This document shows, one piece after another, positions 15,301 through 23,462 of a DNA stretch of 64,000 nucleotides; the stretch's first letter is position 1; each line of letters opens with the position of its first letter. The notes beneath the pieces were generated by a model. That model had not been told where the DNA came from. It did no database searches and saw only the letters and a program-made list of their open reading frames with translations. This stretch comes from Anaerolineales bacterium (GTDB lineage Bacteria; Chloroflexota; Anaerolineae; Anaerolineales; UBA11579), in assembly GCA_025808555.1 (NCBI GenBank), contig CP075526.1, forward strand, positions 2,098,712 to 2,162,711, in the 5' to 3' direction. A program made the position numbers and the translations under genes.

Positions 15301-17481
15301 ATGGATGGCTTCGCCGTGCTTGGCCTGCGCCGCCAGGGCTTCGCCCAGCAGGGCGGTGGCCATGGCAAGCGGGCGCTGCTCCAGCGCAGTGCGCAGCAGG
15401 CCTTCGGCCTCAGCGGCAGCGCCGGTGAGCAACTGGGCCTGCGCGGCGTCCAGCAAAGCTTCACTATTCGCCGGTTCAGCTTGCAGGGTCACCTGCAGGG
15501 CGGCCAGCGCGGCGGGGGCTTCCTTCAGCGCCAGCAGCAGCTTGCCCAGCTCGTGCTGCAAGCCTGCGTGCTGCGGGTAGCTCTGCACGCCGCGCTCAAG
15601 TGTGTGGCGGGCCTGGTTGCTGTGGCCGAGCACGCGTTGCAGGCGGCCCAATTGCAGAATAGTGTTCTGGGCCAATACGGTGTTGGGCTGAGCGGCGGGC
15701 TCAGCCAATAATTCCACAGCTCGCGAGAAGGCGCCGAGGGCGGCCTCATTCTCTTCCAGCGTCAAATAGATCTCACCCAGCAGGTGTTGCAATTCCGGGT
15801 TGGGCTTGGTGAACTGCTGGGCGTTGAACAGCGTGTCACGCGCCGCCTGCACATCGCCCTGGTCGCGCAGTAGTTCAGCCAGTACGATCCAGGCCTCGTG
15901 TTGCGCGGGAGCCAGCTCGGTGGCGCGGCGCAAATGCTCAATGGCGCTGTTAGCGTCGCCCTGGGCCACCAGGGCTTTGCCCATCAGCGCATGCGCGCCG
16001 CCGTGGGTGGCCTGCACGGCCAGCACGCGCTGGCAGGCCTGAATGCATTCGCCGATCTCATCGGCATCCAGCGCCGATTGCGCCAGGCCGAACAGATCAT
16101 CCAGCGTGGGCTCTTCATCCTGCGCCAGCACTGCTTGCCATTCGCCATACGCGGCCGCGCCTTGCTGGCTGGCTTGCAGGGCCTTCGCCAGCTGGCGGCG
16201 CAGGTCGCTGCGCTCCGGCGCCAAAGCGGCCGCCAGATGGGCGGCCTGCAGAGCGCGCTCGGGCTCATTGCACAGCGTCATCACGCGGCTCAGGAAGGCG
16301 GCGCTGTCAGCATCGTTGGGGGCGTGCTGCACTGCCAGTTCGGCGGCCTGGCGGGCGGCTTCACCCAATTTCAGGTCCACAAAGATCTCGCCCAGTTGGC
16401 GCATCAAGGTGGCGTTCTCGCCCGCGGCGCTGTCTTGTGCTGCGGCCAGGGCTGCAGCAGCCATCCGCTGGGCTTCGGCCACATCGCCCGACTTCAGCGC
16501 TACGCGCGCCGCGGCAATCAGGGCGGCCGGGTGCTTGCTGCCGGCGCTCTTGGCGGCGGCCGCTGCGCTCTCCGGCATGGCGGCCAGGCCGGGCGCATCG
16601 GCGTGCACGGCGGCGTTCTCGGCCAGCTTGCCAGCCAGTTCAGCCTGCACGCGCTGTGCCGCGCCCCACGCGGCATGCAGCAGCGGGGCAGCGTCTTCCG
16701 GCTGGCCGCTCAGTTGGCGGATCTCGGCCTGCAGCAGCAGGCGCTCGATCTGGCTCAGTTCGCTGCCCTCGCCCTGCGGCTCGTTCTCGAGCTTGTGCAA
16801 CGCAAAGCGGGCAGCTTGCCGGGCCAGCGGCAAATGCATATGGGCCAGTTGGCGCAGCACGGCCAGGAATTGTGGGATGGGATAGTCGGCAATCGTTTCC
16901 AGCAGCACCGCGCTCTGCTCGTCCACCGTCAGCGGATTGCTGGTGAGGGCGTGCAAGCCCAGCTTGTGCAATTCTGCATTCGGCGCGCTCAGCAGGGCGG
17001 CCAGCAGTTCCTGCGGTTGAGGCAGCATGCCGAACAGCGCCGCCAGCGGCAGCTTCCAGAATTCAGCCGGGGCAATGCTCAGGTCCTGGGCCAGCTGCTC
17101 CCAGTTGCCCAGCACGCGGCGGCGCTCACGCAGCGCCAGCGCCAGCAGGGCGGCTTGCTCCACATCCGGCGCGTTGGTTGCGCCTTGCGTGCTCACCTGC
17201 TCGTAGGCGCTGGCGGCCTGGTAGCGCAGCTTCTCCGCTACCGCGTCCATCAGCTTGGCGCGCAGCTCTTCATGCAAGCCGGCCTGGCCCAGGCGCAGCA
17301 AGCCCAGAAAGGCCGGCGACCACGCGTTGCGTTGCGTGCCGGCGGCTTCCAGGGCTTGTGCGCCAAAACCTGCATCCTGCAGCTCAGCCCACAGGGTGGG
17401 CTCGTTGCGCAGGGCGGCCACTACCAGCGGCCATTCGCTTTGGGGCAGGCGGGTCTTGAGGTCGGCGATGAAAGAGCTCAT
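12358..17481 (-). CDS. Giant TPR-repeat protein (1707 residues)
   Basis: The protein is almost wholly alpha-helical and rich in Ala, Leu, Glu and Gln. From about residue 320 to the end it is nearly continuous 34-residue TPR units with the usual G-A-A-Y/F-P spacing, such as HYELGQAQLDAEQYPLAQKS-like turns. Residues 1-320 are a more divergent helical-repeat region. No signal peptide, membrane helix or catalytic motif is seen. It probably acts as a scaffold or sensor for the co-translated peptidase downstream. Large frames on the opposite strand here are composition shadows. The start follows CGGAAG; the small membrane protein ends 24 bases upstream. Confidence 0.85.
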   Translation of the reverse strand: MSSFIADLKTRLPQSEWPLVVAALRNEPTLWAELQDAGFGAQALEAAGTQRNAWSPAFLGLLRLGQAGLHEELRAKLMDAVAEKLRYQAASAYEQVSTQGATNAPDVEQAALLALALRERRRVLGNWEQLAQDLSIAPAEFWKLPLAALFGMLPQPQELLAALLSAPNAELHKLGLHALTSNPLTVDEQSAVLLETIADYPIPQFLAVLRQLAHMHLPLARQAARFALHKLENEPQGEGSELSQIERLLLQAEIRQLSGQPEDAAPLLHAAWGAAQRVQAELAGKLAENAAVHADAPGLAAMPESAAAAAKSAGSKHPAALIAAARVALKSGDVAEAQRMAAAALAAAQDSAAGENATLMRQLGEIFVDLKLGEAARQAAELAVQHAPNDADSAAFLSRVMTLCNEPERALQAAHLAAALAPERSDLRRQLAKALQASQQGAAAYGEWQAVLAQDEEPTLDDLFGLAQSALDADEIGECIQACQRVLAVQATHGGAHALMGKALVAQGDANSAIEHLRRATELAPAQHEAWIVLAELLRDQGDVQAARDTLFNAQQFTKPNPELQHLLGEIYLTLEENEAALGAFSRAVELLAEPAAQPNTVLAQNTILQLGRLQRVLGHSNQARHTLERGVQSYPQHAGLQHELGKLLLALKEAPAALAALQVTLQAEPANSEALLDAAQAQLLTGAAAEAEGLLRTALEQRPLAMATALLGEALAAQAKHGEAIHEFEAALRSELAQEPGWNKRLVLGKALAQAKQGEHEEALRVLEALDVTNPNDPDVLHALCMAYSHAGRTEEAFQIASKVYMTSGKDEHDVLWFANQAEALGKNEDARRALGKGIAEHGSAAHILRLAELEWQDGTHEKAVDTLAALLRSANGAALAKAGRFLLERRAAATSVSYFKRALELEQTPALLDALTEAYEHSQQWNEALATIEKNLTAEPGQPALLARKARILQAAGRPQAALEVLEQAIERMPDDLGLLANKARLLRAAGEWAAALTAAEKAFHLDHSHQPLLQLAVELALATLQPERARALLAEATPNSAPDAELACLQAELALDSNEELAAAKALAPALESDQPGPRVLALQSQMAARRGDRTQAEQYLNTALEMVNTKFSEPQDALTLISLARAAQGLLNYEAAVNLLQLAVKLVPGQALAQFALGKAIVQRAEWQQLCAASNALAAPGADSTSPEVYAAARAAFTAALSTAPFAGARAQLEHWLARAALRFGNNADVEALPTGYPSSAGEAAALVYAAHMRGDLRTVEANAKGFWRSPEVLVERALAFGDADASSALKWMLGALEQKPHLAPYHALAARFAQQAGQAQTALEHIRQAIALSPVQAMWQAFAGKLLQQAGALADAIDYFEHAVAMQPQDAERHFELGQAQLDAEQYPLAQKSLEQAAKLQPKSAAYALALAQAYKLAGDLKQAGEKAAAAQKLAPNSNAALVLQAEIALHNNETATAKSLAESALRLAPTDSKALSLYAECLHAVGEVDDALAVLERSEQYAQDKLPIQLRRAQLLPAEKGLSEVLRLSKANTERPDVYLTLSEMLANTGETLDAIHAAQRAAKKADSLPLPQQARLHLHLGKLLKASGQLDQSLHHLDEAAALAPHLSDVQIERGQVFLSRRQFKQAMQALELAAAAAPHSPQPHLQAAQALKDVKDYTAAEAALRKAAQLAPRERSIQRQLAAVIALNLIHQPQEVSAL

Positions 17482-17505
17482 TGCGTGCTTCCGTTTCGTG
17501 TGGGT

Positions 17506-17835
17506 TTAGGACCAGTTGACTTGCAGCACAACCCAGAATCCGCCGGCCATCAGTCCCAGGCCCAGCGAAGTCAGGAAGATGCCAACACCGGTAGCGGTCT
17601 TGACCATTTGTTGCACACCTTCAAGCAGTGCGCTGGCGCCGGTGACAAGCTGGGCCACATCTTCCGCAATGCCTTTTTGCACCAGGTGGGCGGCGTGCTT
17701 GCTGAGGCTTTTTACTTCCTTGCTGTGGGTGCGAGTGACCAGGATGAAAAGCCCCATGGCCAGAGCACACATGCCAAAGAAGAACAGGGCGGCGGCCATC
17801 AACAGCAGGGTGTCAGATTGGTTCAGTACGTACAT
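17506..17835 (-). CDS. Small two-helix membrane protein, first gene of TPR/peptidase operon
   Basis: This 109-residue protein has helices at about 9-35 (LLLMAAALFFFGMCALAMGL) and 82-106. Between them is a cytoplasmic amphipathic region (HSKEVKSLSKHAAHLVQKG). I chose ATG 17835 because GGAGGAAG lies just upstream; a longer in-frame version starting at 17877 lacks a site. Position before the giant TPR gene suggests that it tethers the complex to the membrane. This is inference. No family was recognised. Confidence 0.7.
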   Translation of the reverse strand: MYVLNQSDTLLLMAAALFFFGMCALAMGLFILVTRTHSKEVKSLSKHAAHLVQKGIAEDVAQLVTGASALLEGVQQMVKTATGVGIFLTSLGLGLMAGGFWVVLQVNWS

Positions 17836-17906
17836 GTCTTCCTCCGAGAAAAGACCAAAGTGAACCCCATGTTGCAAGAAGTGTGCCTATTTTGGGCAGG
17901 CGGCAA

Positions 17907-17935
17907 TTGACGGCGGGGCCGGCTTGGGCTAAAAT
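17907..17935 (+). promoter_or_regulatory. Strong sigma-70 promoter of rplY
   Basis: TTGACG (17907-17912), a 17-base spacer and TAAAAT (17930-17935) give an expected start near 17942, leaving a leader of about 150 bases before the rplY ATG. Confidence 0.8.
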
Positions 17936-17941
17936 GCCTCT

Positions 17942-18091
17942 CTGCATTCCGAGAAGTTGCCGTTGCAACTTACGTCTCCGTAGCGGAGACGTTTTCGCGG
18001 AATGGTCTAGCGGGATGATTGGTAACTTGCTCACGGTAATCGACTTGCCGCTTACCTGCGAGTTTGTGAGAGGCATCCCAAGGATGGAAGA
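17942..18091 (+). ncRNA. Structured 5' leader of rplY, candidate cis-regulatory RNA
   Basis: The leader folds by eye into a three-way junction: outer stem CATTCCG (17945-17951) with CGGAATG (17998-18004), enclosing hairpin AAGTTGC/GCAACTT (17954-17971, loop CGTT) and hairpin CGTCTCCG/CGGAGACG (17973-17991, loop TAG). A second domain is closed by GGGATG (18012-18017) and CATCCC (18074-18079), next to the ribosome site AAGGATGGAAG. Autoregulation by the ribosomal protein is plausible, since such leaders are common for ribosomal genes. No direct evidence exists. Confidence 0.55.
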
Positions 18092-18751
18092 ATGGAACGT
18101 TTCACTTTAAAGGCCACCAAGCGCGATGTGGTGGGCAAGAAGGTATCCAAGCTGCGCCGCGAGGGCAAGCTGCCCGCTGTGCTGTACGGCCGCCATGTTG
18201 ATAAGCCGATCCCCGTTACGCTTGATCTGCGCGAAACTTCAAAGATCCTCAAGCGCATCAACTACTCCAGCCTGGTCTTGATCGACCTGCAAGGTGAAGA
18301 GCACAATGTGCTGGTACGTGATTTCCAGGTCGATGCGATCCTGCGCGAACTGACCCATGTCGATTTCCTGGTCGTCTCCCTGACCGAAACCGTGCGTGCC
18401 GAGGTCAGCGTGGTGCTGGAAGGCAAGGCGCCGGTGATCAGCAACCTGGGCGGTCTGCTGGTGAACGGTCTGGAGCACGTGGAAGTGGAAGCCCTGCCGC
18501 AGGATCTGCCCGACCGCTTCCATGTTGACGTTTCCAGCCTGGAGAACTTTGGTGACGGCATCTTTGTGCGTGACCTGGTAGTGCCGGCCAATGTGACCGT
18601 GCTGAGCGACCCGGATGAGCTGATCGTGGTGGCCAGTGCGCCGGTGACGGAAGCCGAGAGCGCCCCGCGTGACGGCGCCCCGGCCGCCGCCGATGCGGCT
18701 GCTCCGGCTGCTGCTGCGCCGGCCGCTGGCGGCGACGCCGACAAGAAGTAG
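18092..18751 (+). CDS. rplY: 50S ribosomal protein bL25, CTC form
   Basis: This 219-residue long-form bL25 binds 5S rRNA in the large subunit. The N-terminal 5S-binding domain (about 1-95) shows KATKRDVVGKKVSKLRREG, LPAVLYGRH and VRDFQVDAILRELTHVDFL. The C-terminal TL5/CTC beta domain (about 100-185) has GLEHVEVEALPQDLPD. An Ala/Pro-rich tail ends in DADKK. A strong promoter and a long folded leader precede it and a strong terminator follows, so it is a single-gene unit. Confidence 0.95.
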   Translation: MERFTLKATKRDVVGKKVSKLRREGKLPAVLYGRHVDKPIPVTLDLRETSKILKRINYSSLVLIDLQGEEHNVLVRDFQVDAILRELTHVDFLVVSLTETVRAEVSVVLEGKAPVISNLGGLLVNGLEHVEVEALPQDLPDRFHVDVSSLENFGDGIFVRDLVVPANVTVLSDPDELIVVASAPVTEAESAPRDGAPAAADAAAPAAAAPAAGGDADKK

Positions 18752-18770
18752 ACTCTATTTGCAAGCTAAA

Positions 18771-18805
18771 AAGAGCCCGCCATTTGGCGGGCTCTTTTTT
18801 TTTTT
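18771..18805 (+). terminator. Intrinsic terminator of rplY
   Basis: AAGAGCCCGCC (18771-18781), loop ATTT, GGCGGGCTCTT and a long T-run. The gene on the other strand ends just beyond it, so it may serve both. Confidence 0.93.
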
Positions 18806-18808
18806 ATC

Positions 18809-19501
18809 TTATTTGCTTTCGCTATCCAGCAGCGTTTCCTGCAAGCGGCCTGCTTTGCGTTGCACCCAGTGGGCGCGTGCGCCGCGGCTGTAGGCAAGCA
18901 CCTTGTGCAACTTACCGTTGATGTAGTGCGCCGCCGCCTGGTCATCCAGCGCCAGGCCGGCTTTGACTTTGCCCGCCGCGATCAGCTTGCGGTAGGTAGG
19001 GCGGCGGCCGCTCTCGCTGTCATAATGCGGGCAGCACGATCCTGGCAGCCAGCCCAGGCAGTCCATCGGCAGCAGCTTGCCCGGCACCGAGTCGGTGATG
19101 CCTTGCTCAAACCAGCAGATGGCGCCGGCGCTGCCGCCCGCCAGCACAACGCCGCGCTGGTAGGCCTTGTGCAGCGCAGCGTCCACGCCCCAGGCGCGCC
19201 ACAGCGCCAGCATGTTGCGCGTGTTGCCGCCGCCGACCCAGATCAGGTCTTGCGCCAGCAGCAGTTTTTCCACGTCGGCCGTGTTGGGTTGGATCAATGT
19301 GAGGTGCGAGACGCGCGCGCCAAGCTCAGTGAAGACCCGCGTGACGCGCTTAATGTGTTGCGGCAGGTCGCCGCCTGCCGTGGGCAGGAAGCACACGCGC
19401 GGCTTGCGCGCCTCGCTGGCGTCCAGTAGGTAGCGCTCCAGCCGCAGGCCGCGGCGGCCAATCGCCTTGGAGCCGGCGCCAACCGCAATGATCTGGTTCA
19501 T
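18809..19501 (-). CDS. Peptidase E / S51-family protein
   Basis: This 230-residue protein of the class I glutamine-amidotransferase-like fold probably hydrolyses N-terminal Asp dipeptides. The motifs WVGGGNTRNMLALW and VVLAGGSAGAICWF (nucleophile Ser in GSAG) and a downstream PHYDSE block match dipeptidase E. It starts five bases after the stop of the DUF5996 gene and so lies in one transcript with it. Confidence 0.88.
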   Translation of the reverse strand: MNQIIAVGAGSKAIGRRGLRLERYLLDASEARKPRVCFLPTAGGDLPQHIKRVTRVFTELGARVSHLTLIQPNTADVEKLLLAQDLIWVGGGNTRNMLALWRAWGVDAALHKAYQRGVVLAGGSAGAICWFEQGITDSVPGKLLPMDCLGWLPGSCCPHYDSESGRRPTYRKLIAAGKVKAGLALDDQAAAHYINGKLHKVLAYSRGARAHWVQRKAGRLQETLLDSESK

Positions 19502-19506
19502 GTTGA

Positions 19507-20301
19507 TTACAGGGTGGGGAGCTGCAACGCGTAGGCCGCCTGCAGGAACGCCAGCACGCGCTCGGCGCCGTCTGCGTTGCCGGCCACTTCGCTGTAGGGC
19601 AGCATGGCGCCCTTCCAGCCATCCGTGTTCCAGCGCGCCCCGTTGGGCAGTGATTGCTGCGTCAGCGCCTTGTCAAACGGATGCGGGCTGACATAAAAAT
19701 ATTCGTTGCCGGGTTGCAGAGCCAGGCCGAAGGTAATGCTCTTATCCTCGTCATTCGCAGGAGCCACGAACGAGAGGTCGAACAGGCGCGGCCACAACTG
19801 CACTGCGTCTGAGGCCTGCCCCAGCTCCTTGCGCGCATCTTCGAATACCTGGTTCGCCAGCCGCAGAGCGGCCAGGAAGCGCTCAGCCTCATCCAGCGCG
19901 TAGTCGCGCTTGACATCGCTGCTATAGCTCTTGGCGGGCACTTTGCCTTGCATACCCAGTTCCCCCAGGCGGGCCAGCAGCTCGTTGCCCAGCTGGGTGG
20001 CGCTCAGCCCTTCGCTCAGGCGCAGTTGCTGCACATGGCCGCCGCTGGTGCTCAGGATGAAGTAATGATTGCGCAGATCCAGGCTCAGCGCAAAGGTCTG
20101 GGCCGGGTCCTCAGGGAACGAGATCGGCGTCGTGGTCAGGCCGGAGGTGTAAACGCGCAGGCCCAGATGGCCGTGGCGCGGCTGCTCAGGGGTCAAGGCG
20201 GCGCGGATGGCGCTGGCTACTTTGCAATAAGCGTGCAGCGTCTCGCGCGTGCCGCGCCAATCGCCAAAAATGGGGAACTGGGATTTAACTTCGCGAGCCA
20301 T
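19507..20301 (-). CDS. DUF5996 family protein
   Basis: This 264-residue cytoplasmic protein has the family pattern: WRGTRETLHAYCKVASAIRA at the N-terminus, GLRVYTSGLTTTPISF, LDLRNHYFILSTSGG and FGLALQPGNEYFYVSPHPFD near the C-terminus. The function is unknown in the family. TATAGT on the minus strand (20322-20317) lies 15 bases before the ATG. It is divergent from tkt. Confidence 0.8.
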   Translation of the reverse strand: MAREVKSQFPIFGDWRGTRETLHAYCKVASAIRAALTPEQPRHGHLGLRVYTSGLTTTPISFPEDPAQTFALSLDLRNHYFILSTSGGHVQQLRLSEGLSATQLGNELLARLGELGMQGKVPAKSYSSDVKRDYALDEAERFLAALRLANQVFEDARKELGQASDAVQLWPRLFDLSFVAPANDEDKSITFGLALQPGNEYFYVSPHPFDKALTQQSLPNGARWNTDGWKGAMLPYSEVAGNADGAERVLAFLQAAYALQLPTL

Positions 20302-20521
20302 GGCGCAGTAATCTTACTATATGTGGCTTTCTGTCCCGCAATGGCTTGCAAGTCCTTGATGCAAGCATGCATCTGGCATTGCAAAGTGCCTACTCGGTGT
20401 ATAAGCATCACTATGGCTCGGCTGTCAACCACCTTGATGAGAATGACCAAAGCGCTCCCCCCGCCGCAGGTCATTCTCATAAAAGTGCCTCGCAGCGCGT
20501 GGAGTAAAATCTTCTAAGCCT

Positions 20522-22540
20522 ATGTCAACTCCCAAAGACCTCGAACAGTTAGCCATCAACACCATTCGCTTCCTTTCGGCGGATGCCGTGCAGCAAGCCA
20601 ATTCCGGCCACCCGGGCCTGCCGATGGGCGCGGCGGCCATGGCCTACGCGCTGTGGACCCGCCACCTGCGCCATAATCCCAAAGACCCCCAATGGGCCAA
20701 CCGTGACCGCTTTGTGCTGTCTGGCGGCCACGGTTCGATGCTGCTGTATTCGCTGTTGCACCTCACCGGCTATCCGCTCTCTCTGGAGGAGATCAAGCGC
20801 TTCCGCCAGTGGGAGAGCAAGACCCCCGGCCATCCGGAGTACTGGGTTGCCCCCGGGGTGGAAACCAGCACCGGCCCGCTGGGCCAGGGCTTCGCCAATG
20901 CGGTCGGCCTGGCTATCGGCCAGGCGCACCTGGCGGCGCGCTTCAACCGCCCGGGCCATGAGATCTTTGACTATTTCACCTATGCCATCGTCACCGATGG
21001 CGACTTGATGGAAGGCATCACCGCTGAAGCCGCCTCGCTGGCTGGGCATCTCAAGCTCGGCAAGCTCATCCTCTTGTACGACGACAACAACATCTCGATC
21101 GATGGCAGCACCCACCTGACCTTCACAGAGGATGTGGGCCTGCGCTTTGAGTCCTACGGCTGGCATGTGCAGCACGTGGCGGATGGCAACGATGTCGAAG
21201 CCATCGACGCCGCACTGGTTGCCGCCCAGGCCGACCCGAGGCCCTCGCTCATCAGGGTCAAGACCATTATCGGCTTTGGTCTGCCCAAGCGCCAGGGCAC
21301 CGAGAAGGCCCACGGCGAACCGCCTGGCAACGAAGAGCTCGACGGCGCCAAGCGCGCCCTCGGCTGGCCGTTGGAGCCACGCTTCCTCATCCCCGGCGAG
21401 GCGCTGGAGCATTTCCGCGGCGCGATGGAGCAGGGGGCTGAGCTCAAAGCCGCCTGGGAGAGCAGGCTGGCTGGTTACAAGGCCGCCCATCCGCAGCAGC
21501 ACGCCGAGTTGCTACGCATCCTGGCCGGTGAGCTGCCCGAAGGCTGGGACGCGGAGCTGCCAGTATTCCCGGCGGATGCCAAGGGCATGGCCACGCGGGT
21601 TTCCTCCGGCAAGGTCATCAATGCCATCGCCGACAAGCTGCCTGATCTGCTGGGCGGCTCGGCCGACCTGCATCCGTCAACCAAGACCTTCATCAACTCC
21701 GCGCCAGACTTCCAGCCCAACACGCCAGAGGGGCGCAGCATCCACTATGGCGTGCGCGAGCATGCCATGGGCGGCATCGTCAACGGGCTCAGCCTGACGC
21801 CGGGCATCATTCCTTTCGGCGCAACCTTCCTGGTCTTCTCGGATTACATGCGCGCCTCCATGCGCCTCTCGGCGCTCTCGCCGTATCCCAGCATCTGGGT
21901 CTTCACGCATGACAGCATTGGCGTGGGCGAGGATGGGCCGACCCACCAGCCGGTCGAGCATCTCGCCGCTTTGCGCGCCATCCCCAACATGCGTGTCATC
22001 CGCCCGGCGGATGCCAACGAGGTGCGCGAGGCCTGGATCGCTGCCGTGCGTGACCGCAAGAACCCGACCACGCTCATCTTCTCCCGGCAAGACCTACCCA
22101 CGCTGGAACGCGGGCGCGGCGGGGAGTTTGCCGCTGCCACGGGTTTGCATAAGGGCGCCTATGTGCTGGCTGACTGGGGCAAGAAGAAAAAGCCTGACAT
22201 TATTTTGATGGCCTCCGGCTCGGAAGTGCCGCTCATCATCGAAGCCGGCCGCAAGCTGGCCAAGGACGGCGTCACTGTGCGCCTGGTTTCCTTCCCCAGC
22301 TGGGAGCTGTTCGTAGCCCAGTCCAAGAGCTACCGTGAGAAGGTGCTGCCGCCGGCCGTGACTGCCCGCCTCTCGGTGGAGGCGGGCGTAGCGCAGGGCT
22401 GGCAGCAGTGGGCCACGGCGCATGTCAGCCTCGAGCGCTTCGGCGCCTCGGCGCCGGGCGACGAGGCCATGCGCAAGCTGGGCTTCAATGCCGCCAACGT
22501 GCTCAAGCACGCCCGCACCCTGCTGCCGAAGAAGAGGTAG
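20522..22540 (+). CDS. tkt: Transketolase
   Basis: This 672-residue thiamine-diphosphate enzyme moves two-carbon units in the non-oxidative pentose phosphate pathway. [51 protein letters not shown] with DDNNISIDG (ThDP/Mg motif), [16 protein letters not shown] and [20 protein letters not shown] are all intact, and the length is normal. TAAAAT (20505-20510) lies 11 bases before the ATG and there is no SD. A DNA methyltransferase and tal follow in the same direction. Confidence 0.97.
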   Translation: MSTPKDLEQLAINTIRFLSADAVQQANSGHPGLPMGAAAMAYALWTRHLRHNPKDPQWANRDRFVLSGGHGSMLLYSLLHLTGYPLSLEEIKRFRQWESKTPGHPEYWVAPGVETSTGPLGQGFANAVGLAIGQAHLAARFNRPGHEIFDYFTYAIVTDGDLMEGITAEAASLAGHLKLGKLILLYDDNNISIDGSTHLTFTEDVGLRFESYGWHVQHVADGNDVEAIDAALVAAQADPRPSLIRVKTIIGFGLPKRQGTEKAHGEPPGNEELDGAKRALGWPLEPRFLIPGEALEHFRGAMEQGAELKAAWESRLAGYKAAHPQQHAELLRILAGELPEGWDAELPVFPADAKGMATRVSSGKVINAIADKLPDLLGGSADLHPSTKTFINSAPDFQPNTPEGRSIHYGVREHAMGGIVNGLSLTPGIIPFGATFLVFSDYMRASMRLSALSPYPSIWVFTHDSIGVGEDGPTHQPVEHLAALRAIPNMRVIRPADANEVREAWIAAVRDRKNPTTLIFSRQDLPTLERGRGGEFAAATGLHKGAYVLADWGKKKKPDIILMASGSEVPLIIEAGRKLAKDGVTVRLVSFPSWELFVAQSKSYREKVLPPAVTARLSVEAGVAQGWQQWATAHVSLERFGASAPGDEAMRKLGFNAANVLKHARTLLPKKR

Positions 22541-22544
22541 CCCG

Positions 22545-23405
22545 GTGCCAGCACGCCGCAAGCTGGCAGTAAAGGCCCGCGTAGTGCATGGCGATAACCT
22601 GGCCGTGCTGCTCGGCCTGCCCGACGCGAGCGTGAACCTGATCTACATTGACCCGCCGTTCAACACCGGCCGCAAGCAGGCCCGCAGCCGCCTGCGCACG
22701 GAGCGCAGCGAGAATGGCGACCGGGTGGGTTTTGGAGGCCAGCGCTACAGCACCACCGTGCTGGGCAGCCGGGCCTTCAACGATGCCTTCGACGACTATC
22801 TGGAATTTCTGGAGCCGCGTTTGCGTGAGGCACACCGCGTGTTGGCGCCGGACGGCAGCATGTACTTCCATGTGGACTACCGCGAAGTGCACTACTGCAA
22901 GATATTGCTGGACGAGATCTTTGGCCGCCAAAATTTCCTGAACGAGATCATCTGGGCCTATGACTACGGCGGCCGCGCCAAGGACCGCTGGCCGGCCAAG
23001 CACGACAATATCCTGCTCTATGTCAAAGATAATAAGGGCTATACCTTCAACGTTGAGGACATCGAGCGCATCCCTTACATGGCGCCAGCCTTGGCCGGTG
23101 AGGCCAAGGCGGAGCGCGGCAAGCTGCCCACGGATACCTGGTGGCATACCATCGTAAGCCCCACCGGCAAAGAAAAAACCGGGTACCCTACCCAGAAGCC
23201 GCTGGGCATCCTGCGCCGCGTTCTTACGGCTTCATCGAATCCGGGTGACCTGGTGCTCGACTTTTTTGCCGGCAGTGGCACAACCGGTGCCGCTGCGCTG
23301 GAGCTGGGTCGCCGGTTTTTGCTGGTGGACAGTAACAAAGAGGCGATCGATGTAATGAAGGAACGCTTTAAGGGGAAAGATGTAGAGTTCGTCAAAGGAG
23401 AATGA
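22545..23405 (+). CDS. Beta-class DNA methyltransferase (N6-adenine/N4-cytosine), orphan
   Basis: This 286-residue protein starts from GTG 22545, four bases after the tkt stop. Catalytic motif IV, IYIDPPFNTG (about residues 32-41), precedes motif I, LDFFAGSGTTGAAALELGRR (about 243-262), the order of beta-class enzymes. Target-recognition sequence lies between (YLEFLEPRLREAHRVL, HVDYREVHYCKILLDEIFG, IIWAYDYGGRAKDRWPAKH). No endonuclease is adjacent, so it is probably solitary, with a regulatory or protective role. Its position between tkt and tal is odd. Confidence 0.9.
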   Translation: MPARRKLAVKARVVHGDNLAVLLGLPDASVNLIYIDPPFNTGRKQARSRLRTERSENGDRVGFGGQRYSTTVLGSRAFNDAFDDYLEFLEPRLREAHRVLAPDGSMYFHVDYREVHYCKILLDEIFGRQNFLNEIIWAYDYGGRAKDRWPAKHDNILLYVKDNKGYTFNVEDIERIPYMAPALAGEAKAERGKLPTDTWWHTIVSPTGKEKTGYPTQKPLGILRRVLTASSNPGDLVLDFFAGSGTTGAAALELGRRFLLVDSNKEAIDVMKERFKGKDVEFVKGE

Positions 23406-23462
23406 GTTGAGAACAGAGCGTTCTCTTCAATTTCTCTCCGAGTGGAAACCAGAAGGAGCCTT

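Noticed and set aside
15898-17910. 670-codon plus-strand open frame opposite the TPR gene
   Set aside because: Same shadow effect. Its product is Gln/Gly/Leu/His-rich without any recognisable fold, while the minus strand gives clear TPRs.
17945-18004. tRNA gene in the rplY leader
   Set aside because: The three-way junction lacks the T-loop GTTC-A sequence, D-loop GG and proper arm sizes of a tRNA.
20549-21502. 317-codon minus-strand open frame opposite tkt
   Set aside because: Transketolase on the plus strand is certain; the opposite frame is a shadow.
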